Shown: piece by piece, positions 1 through 8,122 of the stretch
How positions within the stretch are numbered: the first letter of the stretch is position 1
Layout of the letters: every line of letters begins with the position of its first letter
Assembly (NCBI RefSeq): GCF_024734895.1
Contig: NZ_CP091430.1
Coordinates: 7,379,501 to 7,443,500, forward strand
Reading direction: 5' to 3'
Source: Paenibacillus spongiae
Lineage (GTDB): Bacteria > Bacillota > Bacilli > Paenibacillales > Paenibacillaceae
DNA length: 64,000 nucleotides
The notes under the pieces: model-generated
What the model was told of the DNA's origin: nothing
Database searches by the model: none
The model's input: the letters and a program-made list of their open reading frames with translations, nothing else
Translations under genes and position numbers: made by a program

Positions 1-115
1 TGTTCCCGAACTGCGTCGTCAGTCCCAGGAGCCGCAGCTCAGGGGAATGCGCCGCATAGGCAATTGCCATCATATCGTCGATACCCGTATCGACATCCAG
101 AATAACCGGTTTCAC
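1..115 (-). CDS. Nucleoside hydrolase, N-terminal part (cut by window edge)
   Basis: The first 38 codons of a second inosine/uridine-preferring nucleoside hydrolase are visible; the rest lies outside the window. The start is a GTG preceded by AGGTGG seven bases upstream. The N-terminus reads VKPVILDVDTGIDDMMAIAY, which carries the DxDxGxDD calcium-binding signature of the family. The enzyme splits the N-glycosidic bond of a ribonucleoside to give free base and ribose. It is the last visible gene of the operon and starts about 20 bases after the preceding hydrolase ends. Having two hydrolases suggests different base preferences, which the sequence cannot show. Confidence 0.85.
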   Translation of the reverse strand, partial: MKPVILDVDTGIDDMMAIAYAAHSPELRLLGLTTQFGN

Positions 116-136
116 TGTATGCCCACCTCGCTGCTG

Positions 137-1099
137 TTAGTTCTTCTTGGAGTAACTCGTTAGCGTGCCGATCATCATATCCCAGAATCTCGCCGTATCC
201 AGCTCCAGCGCGACATTTACATTCGGCTCCTTACCCGTTACGCCGAGCATGTCCACGACCGTCATGCCATACGTATGCTCGCCCTGCGTCTCGATATCCA
301 CGTGCAGCTTGCGGCAGGTGAACACGGACGGATCGATGCAATACGCGACGCAGCAGGCGTCGTGAATCGGCGCGCCGTCGAAGCCGAATACTTCCTTGTA
401 CGTATGCATGAAAAATTGCAGCAGCTCCTCAACGAAATCCGATACCGGATTCCCGATGGCCCTAATCCGCTCCTGAATTTCGGGGGTCGCCAGCGCCTTA
501 TGCGTCAAATCCAATCCGAACATCGTAAGCGGGACGCCGCTCTCGAAGACAACCTTGGCCGCTTCGGCATCGACGAAAATGTTAAACTCCGCTGCCGGCG
601 TCCAGTTGCCGATCGTACCGCCCCCCATAAGGACGATCTCGCGGATCTTCGGCAGAATGGCCGGCTCCTTCCGCATAGCCATCGCGATATTCGTTAGCGG
701 GCCGACTGGTACGAGCGTAATATCCCCTTCGGAAGCAAGCAGCTGCCGGATGATGAAATCAACGGCATGCTCTCCGGTGATGGTCTTCACCGGATCCGGC
801 AGCGAAGGACCGTCCATACCGCTGTCGCCGTGAATATCGGCCGCCGTTTCGCGCTTCCTTACAAGCGGTTGTCCTGCGCCTTTGGCGACAGGCAGCTCCT
901 GCAGTCCCGCGATTTCGCATACCTTGAGCGCGTTGACGGTCGTTTTCTCCACTTCCGCATTCCCTGCAACGGTTGTGATGCCGATCAGCTCCACGTTCGG
1001 ATTGGCTGCTCCAAGCAATATCGCAATCGCATCATCATGCCCAGGATCGCAATCGATGATGATTTTTCTTCTTTCTGCACCGCTCATCTTGTAACTCAT
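137..1099 (-). CDS. Nucleoside hydrolase (IU-NH family)
   Basis: About 320 residues, the usual length for inosine/uridine-preferring nucleoside hydrolases. The calcium/ribose signature DCDPGHDDAIA lies at residues 16-26, followed by NIFVDAEAA and a C-terminal PIHDACC segment holding the histidine expected near the active site. The enzyme is cytoplasmic and releases ribose and a free base from imported nucleosides; ribose would go to the ribokinase of the same operon. Two start codons compete. The first ATG has its GAGGAG only one base away, while the in-frame ATG at 1087 is 12 bases from it, so 1087 may be the true start. The gene follows the permease gene by 7 bp. Confidence 0.93.
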   Translation of the reverse strand: MSYKMSGAERRKIIIDCDPGHDDAIAILLGAANPNVELIGITTVAGNAEVEKTTVNALKVCEIAGLQELPVAKGAGQPLVRKRETAADIHGDSGMDGPSLPDPVKTITGEHAVDFIIRQLLASEGDITLVPVGPLTNIAMAMRKEPAILPKIREIVLMGGGTIGNWTPAAEFNIFVDAEAAKVVFESGVPLTMFGLDLTHKALATPEIQERIRAIGNPVSDFVEELLQFFMHTYKEVFGFDGAPIHDACCVAYCIDPSVFTCRKLHVDIETQGEHTYGMTVVDMLGVTGKEPNVNVALELDTARFWDMMIGTLTSYSKKN

Positions 1100-1106
1100 C
1101 TCCTCA

Positions 1107-2042
1107 TTATGGCATAGTGGCTAGTCGTCGCTTATTCCGCAGCGCGAAGAACACGAGTACGGCAATCGTCACGACATAAGGAATCATCTGAATGAATTGG
1201 CTTGGGATCGGCGAATTCGGCACGGTCTGAACGATCGTGGCCAGCGCGCTGGCCAGGCCGAAGATAAGCGATCCGATCAGAATCCCGATCGGGTTCCGGT
1301 TGCCGAGCAAGACGACGGCAAGCGCGAGGAAGCCGGTACCGGCCGTCATGTCCTTAACGAACATATTCGTTAATCCATTGGATAGGAAGGCGCCGGCCAA
1401 GCCTGCGAAAACTCCGCTCCAAGCAAGCGCGGAATATTGAATCCGCTTCGCCGGTATCCCGAGCGACTGGGCGGCATATGGCGCCTCTCCGACGGAACGG
1501 AGATGCACGCCGTATGGCGTCCGGTAAATCAAGAAGATGCAGAATATAACCGAGAAGAGCGCAATCCAGACCATCAGGCTGTGCCCGCTGAGCAGCTTGC
1601 CCAGCACCGGTACATCCTCGATGAACGGTATATTCACGGTCGGAATACGCGGAGCTCCGGACGGCGAATAGTTACCGGTCATGCCATAGAGCTTGCTCAT
1701 CAAGAAAATCGTAAAGCCGGATCCGAAGATGTTCACCGCGAATCCCGTAATGATAATATCGACTTTCATCTTAAGCGAGAAGAATCCCATCCCGTAGCTG
1801 ACCAGCACGGATGTCGCAACGCCGGCGAGCACGCCGACCGCCCAGTTGCCCGTACTGGAGCCGACCGCAATCGAGGTGAATGCCGACAACAGCATCAAAC
1901 CCTCCAGGCCAATGTTGATGACGCCGCCGATATCCGAGATCAGTCCGCCCAATGAAGCCAACAGAATCGGCGTCATGACGCGAAGCAGGACAGCAACCAG
2001 CGTCAGGTCCACGATTTGGCCCCAAATCGTTTGCCACACCAT
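1107..2042 (-). CDS. nupQ: Nucleoside ABC transporter permease (NupQ-like)
   Basis: A 311-residue hydrophobic protein with about eight to ten membrane segments, of the branched-chain/ribose-type permease family used by BMP-family nucleoside importers. The segments near LGGLISDIGGVINIGLEG and TGTGFLALAVVLLGNRNP are typical. It would form half of the membrane channel together with the preceding permease, whose stop codon is one base upstream. Gene order (lipoprotein, ATPase, permease, permease) matches the Bacillus nupNOPQ guanosine importer, so the symbol is given by synteny and family. Substrate identity is inferred. Confidence 0.88.
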   Translation of the reverse strand: MVWQTIWGQIVDLTLVAVLLRVMTPILLASLGGLISDIGGVINIGLEGLMLLSAFTSIAVGSSTGNWAVGVLAGVATSVLVSYGMGFFSLKMKVDIIITGFAVNIFGSGFTIFLMSKLYGMTGNYSPSGAPRIPTVNIPFIEDVPVLGKLLSGHSLMVWIALFSVIFCIFLIYRTPYGVHLRSVGEAPYAAQSLGIPAKRIQYSALAWSGVFAGLAGAFLSNGLTNMFVKDMTAGTGFLALAVVLLGNRNPIGILIGSLIFGLASALATIVQTVPNSPIPSQFIQMIPYVVTIAVLVFFALRNKRRLATMP

Positions 2043-2043
2043 A

Positions 2044-3105
2044 TTACTTCACCGCCTTCTGCCCGGATCTGGCATATCTTTGTTTGATATAAGTGAAAAT
2101 CGCCTGCGCCGATACAAGAAGTACGAGCATAACCTGGATGATAACGGCAACCTCGCGTGGCATGTCGCTTCCGAACTGCATCGTTTGCGCGCCTACCTGA
2201 ATATAAGCGTAGAACAGCGCTGCGATCAGAACGCCGATCGGATGGTTGCGGGCAAGCAGGGCGATGATGATCCCGTCGAAACCGAGATTTGCCGAGAAAT
2301 TCTCCTTGAACGTCCCGTGAATGCCGAGTACCTCTACAATTCCGGCCAATCCGGCCAGCGCACCGCTGATCATGACGCTGACCACGATGACTTTGCGCGT
2401 AGCGATCCCGCCATAACGGGCGAAGTGGCCATTCTTCCCGACCAATCGCAGCTCATACCCGATGGATGTCTTGTACATCAGCAGGTAGACGATAATGACC
2501 GCCGCCACCGCGATCAGAATTCCGGCGTGGGCAGCCATGCCGGGAAAGAGCTTCGGCAGAAGAATATCTTTGCTGATATTATCCATCTTGGCGTATCCGC
2601 CGCCACTTGCCGCCTTCAGCTGGTTATTGACGAAATAGGACGTGGTCAGAATCGCCACGAAGTTGAGCATCAGCGTCGTCACGATCTCGTTTGCGTTCAA
2701 ATACGCCTTCAGCACGCCCGGTATCGCTCCGAACAGGGCCCCGCCCAAGAGCGCGCAGACAATAACGAGCGGAAAATGAATCCACGGGCTCAAATCCGGC
2801 AAATAGACGCCGGCAAGCGCTCCGACGAAGGCGCCGATGTACAGCTGGCCTTCCGCACCCATGCTGAACACGCCGGATTGGAATACGACGGAGAGCGCGA
2901 GACCTGTCAGAATAAGCGGAACGGCCTTGTTGAGGATCGTTCCGATATTGAACGTGCTGGATAGCGGATCAAGGAGCAGCGCGCTAATCGCCGTGAAGGG
3001 CTCGCTGCTCGTCAGCAGAATGACGACGAATCCGCAGAGCAGTGCCGTCACAACCGCCGCCAAGATTCCGCCTATCTCCAAAAATAATGCTTTGGACGAT
3101 TTCAT
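2044..3105 (-). CDS. nupP: Nucleoside ABC transporter permease (NupP-like)
   Basis: A 353-residue membrane protein with about nine hydrophobic segments and the conserved stretch GVFSMGAEGQLYIGAF near residue 75, typical of the first permease in BMP-type nucleoside importers. Its start overlaps the end of the ATPase gene by 4 bp, which suggests translational coupling. It pairs with the shorter permease directly downstream. The neighbouring lipoprotein, ribokinase and nucleoside hydrolases support nucleoside rather than sugar import. Confidence 0.88.
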   Translation of the reverse strand: MKSSKALFLEIGGILAAVVTALLCGFVVILLTSSEPFTAISALLLDPLSSTFNIGTILNKAVPLILTGLALSVVFQSGVFSMGAEGQLYIGAFVGALAGVYLPDLSPWIHFPLVIVCALLGGALFGAIPGVLKAYLNANEIVTTLMLNFVAILTTSYFVNNQLKAASGGGYAKMDNISKDILLPKLFPGMAAHAGILIAVAAVIIVYLLMYKTSIGYELRLVGKNGHFARYGGIATRKVIVVSVMISGALAGLAGIVEVLGIHGTFKENFSANLGFDGIIIALLARNHPIGVLIAALFYAYIQVGAQTMQFGSDMPREVAVIIQVMLVLLVSAQAIFTYIKQRYARSGQKAVK

Positions 3106-4646
3106 CTCGTCGCCTCCAGTTCCTGCTTCTTGATGCCCAGCATGTAATAGCCGATCTCTTGCTCGGTCAAGTCCGGCGTGTTGTCGAGAACCGCCACGAT
3201 CTCGCCGTCATAGAGAACGATAATCCGGTCGCTCAATGCCATGACTTCGGACAATTCGGCCGATACGACCATGACGGCCGCACCGCCATCGCGACGCTTG
3301 ATAATTTCGCGATGGATGAATTCGATTGCGCCGATATCGACCCCGCGCGTCGGCTGCGATGCGATGAGCAGCAGCGGGTTCTTGGACAGCTCCCGCGCGA
3401 CGACAACCTTCTGGAGGTTACCGCCCGACAGCGCACCCGCCATCGTTTCTTCGCTCTGTGCCCGGACATCGAAGGTTTCCATCATGATTTTGGCGAACTG
3501 CTTCACTTTCTTCTGATTGATGAATGGCCCCCACTTGAACTCCGGGTTCCGATAATGATCCAGAATCAGATTTTCCGCAATGCTGGACGTTAAGCTGGCG
3601 CCTGCGGTTTGCCGGTCCTCGGGTACGTGCCCGACCTTCATCCGGCGGATCTCCGCAACGCTTGCGCTGAGCAAATCCTTGTTCTGATAGCGGACTTCGC
3701 CCGAAGTTGCCTTGCGCAGCCCGGTAATGACCTCGACCAGCTCCGTCTGGCCGTTCCCTTCCACGCCGGCAACGCCAAGAACCTCGCCCCCGCGAATGTC
3801 GAAGGATACCCCTCTTAACGCATCCGCGCCCTTATCGTCCAATGCGCCGAGTTTGCGGACGGACAGCACCGTATCTTTCGGCTCCGCCGGAATTTTATCG
3901 ACCCGGAACAAGACATCCCGGCCGACCATCAGGCGCGAGATTTCTTCCTGATTCGTCTCCTTCGTGTTCAGGGTCGCAATCGATTTGCCGGCCCGCAGCA
4001 CGGTAATGCGGTTTGAAATCTCCATTACCTCGCGCAGCTTGTGCGTAATGAAAATAATCGTATGCCCCTCGCTAACCAGCGCCTTGATGGAATCGAACAG
4101 CTCATCCGTTTCCTGTGGCGTCAGAACCGCCGTCGGCTCATCCAGAATAATGAGCTTCGCGCCCCGGTACAGCACCTTCAGAATTTCCACCCGCTGCTTC
4201 TGTCCCACCGGAATGGATTCGACTTTGGCCTGCATATTCACTTTCAAGCCATACGTCTTGATCAGATGCTCCACATCCTTGAATTCCTTCGTACGGTCGC
4301 GGAGCAGCGAGAACGGGCCTCTCTTCGGCTCATCGCCAAGCACGATATTCTCCGACACCGTCAAGGAAGGCGCCAGCATGAAGTGCTGATGCACCATGCC
4401 CATCCCTTGCTTGATTGCATCTCTTGGCCCGTCGAAGGTAACCGCATGTCCCTTGTATTCGATCGTGCCGTCCGTCGGCGCTTCGAGCCCGAACAAAATT
4501 TTCATCAAGGTGGATTTGCCGGCCCCGTTCTCGCCGACCAAGGCGTGAATTTCACCTTCGTGAACAGTCAGATCGACGCCCCGGTTCGCTGCGGTTCCAT
4601 TCGGATACACCTTGTGGATATTTTTCATCTCGAGTAAAATTGGCAT
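3102..4646 (-). CDS. nupO: Nucleoside ABC transporter ATP-binding protein, two-domain (NupO-like)
   Basis: Energises the importer. The protein is two fused ABC ATPase domains, about 514 residues from the chosen ATG. Domain 1 has a full Walker A (GENGAGKST, residues 38-46), the signature variant VGQKQRVEI and Walker B LIILDEPT. Domain 2 has a degenerate Walker A (GVEGNGQTEL) but a good signature (LSGGNLQKVV) and LLIASQPT in place of Walker B. An active first half with a degenerate second half is usual in ribose/nucleoside importers. A longer reading from a TTG at 4661 would include the ribosome binding site GGGGGAG itself; the ATG at 4646 sits six bases after it and is preferred. Overlaps the next permease gene by 4 bp. 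Confidence 0.9.
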   Translation of the reverse strand: MPILLEMKNIHKVYPNGTAANRGVDLTVHEGEIHALVGENGAGKSTLMKILFGLEAPTDGTIEYKGHAVTFDGPRDAIKQGMGMVHQHFMLAPSLTVSENIVLGDEPKRGPFSLLRDRTKEFKDVEHLIKTYGLKVNMQAKVESIPVGQKQRVEILKVLYRGAKLIILDEPTAVLTPQETDELFDSIKALVSEGHTIIFITHKLREVMEISNRITVLRAGKSIATLNTKETNQEEISRLMVGRDVLFRVDKIPAEPKDTVLSVRKLGALDDKGADALRGVSFDIRGGEVLGVAGVEGNGQTELVEVITGLRKATSGEVRYQNKDLLSASVAEIRRMKVGHVPEDRQTAGASLTSSIAENLILDHYRNPEFKWGPFINQKKVKQFAKIMMETFDVRAQSEETMAGALSGGNLQKVVVARELSKNPLLLIASQPTRGVDIGAIEFIHREIIKRRDGGAAVMVVSAELSEVMALSDRIIVLYDGEIVAVLDNTPDLTEQEIGYYMLGIKKQELEATR

Positions 4647-4768
4647 CTCTAACTCCCCCAACCATAAAATAATTCCATTTCGGGGCTTATGCGAGAAGAA
4701 ACGGCCGCTATGGCGCGTACTGAATTTCTCCCCTCAGAAATACAAGCAAAGCAGCTTATTTTTTAATA

Positions 4769-4799
4769 AAGAGAGGTGTGGACCTGCCTCACCTCTCTT
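4769..4799 (-). terminator. Intra-operon hairpin after the lipoprotein gene
   Basis: On the minus strand AAGAGAGGTG pairs with CACCTCTCTT across an 11-base loop, followed by a T-rich but interrupted tract (TTTATTAAAA). It lies between the end of the binding-protein gene and the ATPase gene. Such hairpins often cause partial termination or stabilise the 3' end of the binding-protein message, so that this protein is made in excess. Function is inferred. Confidence 0.6.
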
Positions 4800-4810
4800 A
4801 TAAGGATTAC

Positions 4811-5875
4811 CTACAGAGACGATTTAACCGTAATTTCGCCCTTGGACAGCTTATCCTCGATCTCAACCATCTTGTCTTTGATCGATTGCGGTACGTGCTG
4901 CTCGTACAGCTCGTCCTTCGACAGGCCGACGCCGCCTTCTTTCATGCCGAGCACTTCGCTCGAGCCTAACTTCAATTCGCCTTTCTGCATCAATTCAAAA
5001 GCGCGGAAGATGGACTGATCGACGTTCTTCAGCATCGATGTCAGTACGCTTCCCGGGTACAGCGGGTTTTGGTTGGCGTCAACGCCGATGGAATATACGC
5101 CTTTTTCATTGGCTCCTTCCAGTGTGCCCAATCCTGCTGCAGAAGCTACGTTAAATACGATATCCGCTTTCTGCGAGTTAATTTGCGCCATCGTCAATTC
5201 CTTGCCCTTCGGAGCGTTGGAGAAATCCCCGACATAAGAAGCAACGACCTTCACGTCTTTGTCAACATAATGCGCGCCTTGCTCGTAACCGGATTTGAAG
5301 TCATTGATAATCGGAATATCCATACCGCCGACGAAGCCGATCACTTTCTCCGGATTTGCGCCTTTCAGCTCTGTGCTGGTTGTAACCAACGCGCCGAATG
5401 CGCCTGCCAGGAACGAACCTTCGCTCTGGGAGTACAGCATGGAATAGATATTCGGAACGCCGTCGATCGTATCGTCGAAGAAGATAAATTTCACGTCCGG
5501 ATAACGTCCTGCCAGGTCAATCGTAATATCTTTCATTTGGCTCGTGCCGACGACGACAACGTTGTAGTTGCCGCTGGAAACGAGGGACTCCAAGCTTGCC
5601 GCCCAGTCCGCTTGGTTCGTGCCGCCTTCGACCGTCTTGGCCTTGATGCCGAGCTCTTTAACGGCCCTTTTCATACCGGCTTCCGCGGAGTCGAAGAAGC
5701 TCTTATCGCCCAATGTGCTGTTTACGAAGTAGACCGCGCTAATTTGCTCGCCGCCCCCCGTTTCGGATGGCGCTGGAGCAGTCCCGTTGTTGGTATTCTT
5801 GCCGCCGCATGCGCTGAGGAGCAATGCGATCGAGAGGAAGATAACGCCGACTACGCTGAACTTTTTGGTTTTCAT
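4811..5875 (-). CDS. nupN: BMP-family nucleoside-binding lipoprotein (NupN-like)
   Basis: About 354 residues from the ATG at 5875. It begins with a lipoprotein signal peptide (MKTKKFS, hydrophobic core, then LLLSAC with Cys at 23), so it should be a lipid-anchored extracellular receptor. The body fits the basic membrane protein (BMP/PnrA/NupN) family of nucleoside receptors, with motifs such as FVGGMDIPIINDFKSGYEQG and YSIGVDANQNPLYPG. A start 24 bases upstream is possible, but there the GGGGAG ribosome binding site would fall inside the gene; it lies ten bases before the ATG at 5875. The ribokinase gene ends 26 bp upstream. Confidence 0.92.
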   Translation of the reverse strand: MKTKKFSVVGVIFLSIALLLSACGGKNTNNGTAPAPSETGGGEQISAVYFVNSTLGDKSFFDSAEAGMKRAVKELGIKAKTVEGGTNQADWAASLESLVSSGNYNVVVVGTSQMKDITIDLAGRYPDVKFIFFDDTIDGVPNIYSMLYSQSEGSFLAGAFGALVTTSTELKGANPEKVIGFVGGMDIPIINDFKSGYEQGAHYVDKDVKVVASYVGDFSNAPKGKELTMAQINSQKADIVFNVASAAGLGTLEGANEKGVYSIGVDANQNPLYPGSVLTSMLKNVDQSIFRAFELMQKGELKLGSSEVLGMKEGGVGLSKDELYEQHVPQSIKDKMVEIEDKLSKGEITVKSSL

Positions 5876-5901
5876 GGATGTAAGTCTCCCCTTTGTCATC
5901 T

Positions 5902-6831
5902 CTAATTGTGTGCTTCCTGCTTAATGAACTGTTCGGCTTCCTCCAGGCTCGGCATGGAGGCTTGCGCCCCCTTGCGCGTCACCGTGAGCGCGCCGATGGC
6001 GGAAGCGAACTTCGCCGCCGCCCAGATGTCTTTGCCGCCGACGATTGCCGTACCCACCGCGCCGGCGAAAGCATCTCCCGCAGCCGTGGAATCCACCGCA
6101 TCCACTTCGTATGACTCCACGAAGAAGGTGCGGTTCGCGTTGACGACGACGATCCCCTTCTCCCCCAGCTTTGCGAACACCGTCGTGACGCCCTTGCGGA
6201 GCAGCTCGACGGCCGCAAGCTTGGCGGTTACTTGATCATGGACATGTATGCCGGTCAACTGCTTGATTTCCGTCTCGTTCGGGACGATGTAATCGACCAG
6301 GCCGAGCAGCTCCTCCGACAGCGTCTGCGCAGGAGCCGGGTCCAGCAGGACGGGAACCTTGTAACGTCTGGCAATCGCAATCGCTGCCTTCACGGTCTCC
6401 AGCGGAACCTCGAGCTGGACCATGAGCAGCTTCGCCTGCTTGATCAGCTCTTCATGCCGCTCAACATCCTCCGGGGTCAGCCGAAGGTTGGCGCCGGGAG
6501 CAACGACGATGCTGTTGTCGCCTTCCGAATCCAGCGTGACGAACGCTACGCCTGTTGCGTCCTCCGTTATGGTCTCGATCGCATGACAATCGACCCCGGC
6601 TTCCGCCAGATTGGCAAGCAGCTGTTCCCCGAACAGATCCGAGCCTACTTTCCCGATCATGGCCACTGTGGCGCCAAGCTTGCTCGCCGCTACGGCCTGG
6701 TTGGCTCCCTTGCCGCCAGCGTTCATGAAGAAGTCGCTGCCGAGCACGGTTTCCCCCCGAGCGGGGCGATGGTTCAGACTGACGACCATGTCCATATTTA
6801 AACTGCCGACTACAACTATTTGTGCATTCAT
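5902..6831 (-). CDS. rbsK: Ribokinase
   Basis: Phosphorylates D-ribose to ribose 5-phosphate with ATP in the cytoplasm. At 309 residues it has the family length. PfkB-family signatures are present: the N-terminal GGKGANQAVAASKLGA near residue 40 and the C-terminal DSTAAGDAFAGA, which holds the anion hole and catalytic Asp. The start overlaps the end of the RbsR-like regulator gene by 4 bp. In this operon it would use ribose released by the two nucleoside hydrolases, since no separate ribose transporter is present. Confidence 0.95.
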   Translation of the reverse strand: MNAQIVVVGSLNMDMVVSLNHRPARGETVLGSDFFMNAGGKGANQAVAASKLGATVAMIGKVGSDLFGEQLLANLAEAGVDCHAIETITEDATGVAFVTLDSEGDNSIVVAPGANLRLTPEDVERHEELIKQAKLLMVQLEVPLETVKAAIAIARRYKVPVLLDPAPAQTLSEELLGLVDYIVPNETEIKQLTGIHVHDQVTAKLAAVELLRKGVTTVFAKLGEKGIVVVNANRTFFVESYEVDAVDSTAAGDAFAGAVGTAIVGGKDIWAAAKFASAIGALTVTRKGAQASMPSLEEAEQFIKQEAHN

Positions 6832-7826
6832 TTCTGGTCCACCCCACCGCTTGTTTCTCTGTGTATAAGTTTATGTTCCATAATCACGTTCTTCGCGCCG
6901 GAGCTCACCCCCTTTATCTGATCGTCGAGCAGCTGTACCGCAGTAACCCCGATTTGGTAAGCCGGTATCGAGATCGTGCTCAGAAGCGGCCTCGACATTC
7001 GGCTGAACGGAATGTCGTCGCAGCCAATAATGGCAACATTCTGCGGTACGCTCATGCCCCGGCGGTGAATCTCCTGCATCGCCCCAAGCGCCAGCAGATC
7101 ATTCGATGCGAACAAAGCTGTCGGCCGGTAATCGTCGAGCACGGCGCCCATCTGGTGCAATCCCGATTCGTAGCTGAACGAACCGAGGCTAATAAACGGC
7201 TCCAGATTCGCTTCACGCATCGCGTCCAGATATCCGTTCTTGCGGTTCTCCGCCGATTGAATGTCCTTCGGTCCCGCCAGATGGGCAATGCGGGTATGAC
7301 CCTGCCCGATTAAGTAGTTGACGGCTTCATAGGCTGCTTTGTAATCATCAATCAGCACGGCGTCGAAAGGCGCATTGTCGATGACGCGGTCACAGAGGAC
7401 GATAGGCATCCTCAGACTGCTTAAATCCGATACGGTCTCCTCGTCCATAACCGAGGAAATAAGAATAATGCCTCCTACCTGTTGTTCCACCATTTTGCGA
7501 ATATATTCTCTCTCCAAAGCCGGTTCGTTATCGGTGTTACTGATGAAGAGCGCATAACCGAGCCGGTGGGCGGCATCCTCTATGCCGCGTGCCAATACCG
7601 GGAAGTATGGATTCGTAATATCGGGAAGGATCAGGCCGATCATGTTCGTCCGGCTCGTCGCCAAATTTCTCGCAATCGCACTGGGGCGGTAACCCAGCTC
7701 TTCGATGGCTTGAAGAACCCTCTCCTTGATCTCCTCCTTCACTTGAGGGTTGTTGTTTAGCACGCGGGATACGGTAGCCTTGGACACCTGTGCCCGCTCC
7801 GCCACGTGAAGAATGGTCGGTTTCAT
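6828..7826 (-). CDS. rbsR: LacI-family transcriptional regulator, RbsR-like
   Basis: 332 residues: an N-terminal LacI helix-turn-helix (ILHVAERAQVSKATVSRVLN, residues 4-23), hinge with YRPSAIARNLAT, and a periplasmic-binding-protein-like effector domain (IGLILPDITNPYFPVLARGIED). It is the first gene of the nucleoside operon and probably controls it, including itself: repeated palindromes of the AGAAACCGGTTTCT type lie between promoter and start. The ribokinase neighbour makes ribose or ribose phosphate the likely inducer, although a nucleoside is possible. The symbol is by family and context. Confidence 0.85.
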   Translation of the reverse strand: MKPTILHVAERAQVSKATVSRVLNNNPQVKEEIKERVLQAIEELGYRPSAIARNLATSRTNMIGLILPDITNPYFPVLARGIEDAAHRLGYALFISNTDNEPALEREYIRKMVEQQVGGIILISSVMDEETVSDLSSLRMPIVLCDRVIDNAPFDAVLIDDYKAAYEAVNYLIGQGHTRIAHLAGPKDIQSAENRKNGYLDAMREANLEPFISLGSFSYESGLHQMGAVLDDYRPTALFASNDLLALGAMQEIHRRGMSVPQNVAIIGCDDIPFSRMSRPLLSTISIPAYQIGVTAVQLLDDQIKGVSSGAKNVIMEHKLIHRETSGGVDQK

Positions 7827-7851
7827 ACGCTCAGCTCACCTTCGTCTCTTC

Positions 7852-7865
7852 AGAAACCGGTTTCT
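7852..7865. promoter_or_regulatory. Perfect 14-bp palindrome, probable RbsR-like operator
   Basis: AGAAACCGGTTTCT is its own reverse complement and has the central CG and dyad form of LacI-family operators. It lies 26 bp upstream of the regulator start codon. Two related boxes (AGAAAGCGGTTTCT) and one half-site lie further upstream. Confidence 0.75.
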
Positions 7866-7884
7866 TACTTGAATAAAAAAAATA

Positions 7885-7892
7885 CGGTTTCT
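7885..7892. promoter_or_regulatory. Operator half-site
   Basis: CGGTTTCT matches the right half of the neighbouring boxes; the left half is degenerate (A-rich). It lies between the perfect palindrome and the two upstream boxes. May be a weak or decayed operator. Confidence 0.35.
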
Positions 7893-7916
7893 TCATTTTG
7901 ATCAAATTTACGGGTC

Positions 7917-7930
7917 AGAAAGCGGTTTCT
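7917..7930. promoter_or_regulatory. RbsR-like operator box
   Basis: AGAAAGCGGTTTCT, a near-perfect palindrome identical in sequence to the box at 7948-7961 and starting 31 bp from it, about three helical turns. This favours cooperative binding on one face of the DNA. Confidence 0.7.
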
Positions 7931-7947
7931 CAAAATCTTGTCAGTCT

Positions 7948-7961
7948 AGAAAGCGGTTTCT
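7948..7961. promoter_or_regulatory. RbsR-like operator box next to the predicted transcription start
   Basis: AGAAAGCGGTTTCT lies immediately downstream of the predicted -10 element (7969-7974), in the place where a repressor would block initiation. Confidence 0.72.
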
Positions 7962-7968
7962 GAATTCC

Positions 7969-7997
7969 AATATATCATGTCGAATAATGTCGTGCAA
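7969..7997 (-). promoter_or_regulatory. Sigma-A-type promoter of the nucleoside operon
   Basis: On the minus strand TTGCAC (7992-7997) and TATATT (7969-7974) are separated by exactly 17 bp. Transcription would start near 7962, next to an operator box. A cre-like sequence overlaps the -35 element. Confidence 0.65.
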
Positions 7998-8006
7998 GCG
8001 TTTTCT
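7993..8006. promoter_or_regulatory. cre-like site (CcpA) overlapping the -35 element
   Basis: TGCAAGCGTTTTCT keeps the central AAGCG core of catabolite-responsive elements and differs from the strict consensus TGWNANCGNTNWCA at two positions. Its position over the -35 element suits repression. Another LacI-family protein could bind instead. Confidence 0.5.
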
Positions 8007-8068
8007 TAGTCGAAACATTACGGTAATTGTTGGTATGGCCTTTTATTAGGCTTGCTGCATGTCAAAAA

Positions 8069-8089
8069 GGGCACTTGTTTAAAGTGCCC
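8069..8089 (-). terminator. Rho-independent terminator of the sigma-factor gene
   Basis: On the minus strand GGGCACTT pairs with AAGTGCCC across a five-base loop and is followed by five T residues. It lies about 35 bp after the stop codon of the ECF sigma factor. The rest of 7827-8122 holds the promoter region of the nucleoside operon. Confidence 0.8.
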
Positions 8090-8122
8090 CAATGAAACTG
8101 AATAATTACTCTCAATTCCGCC

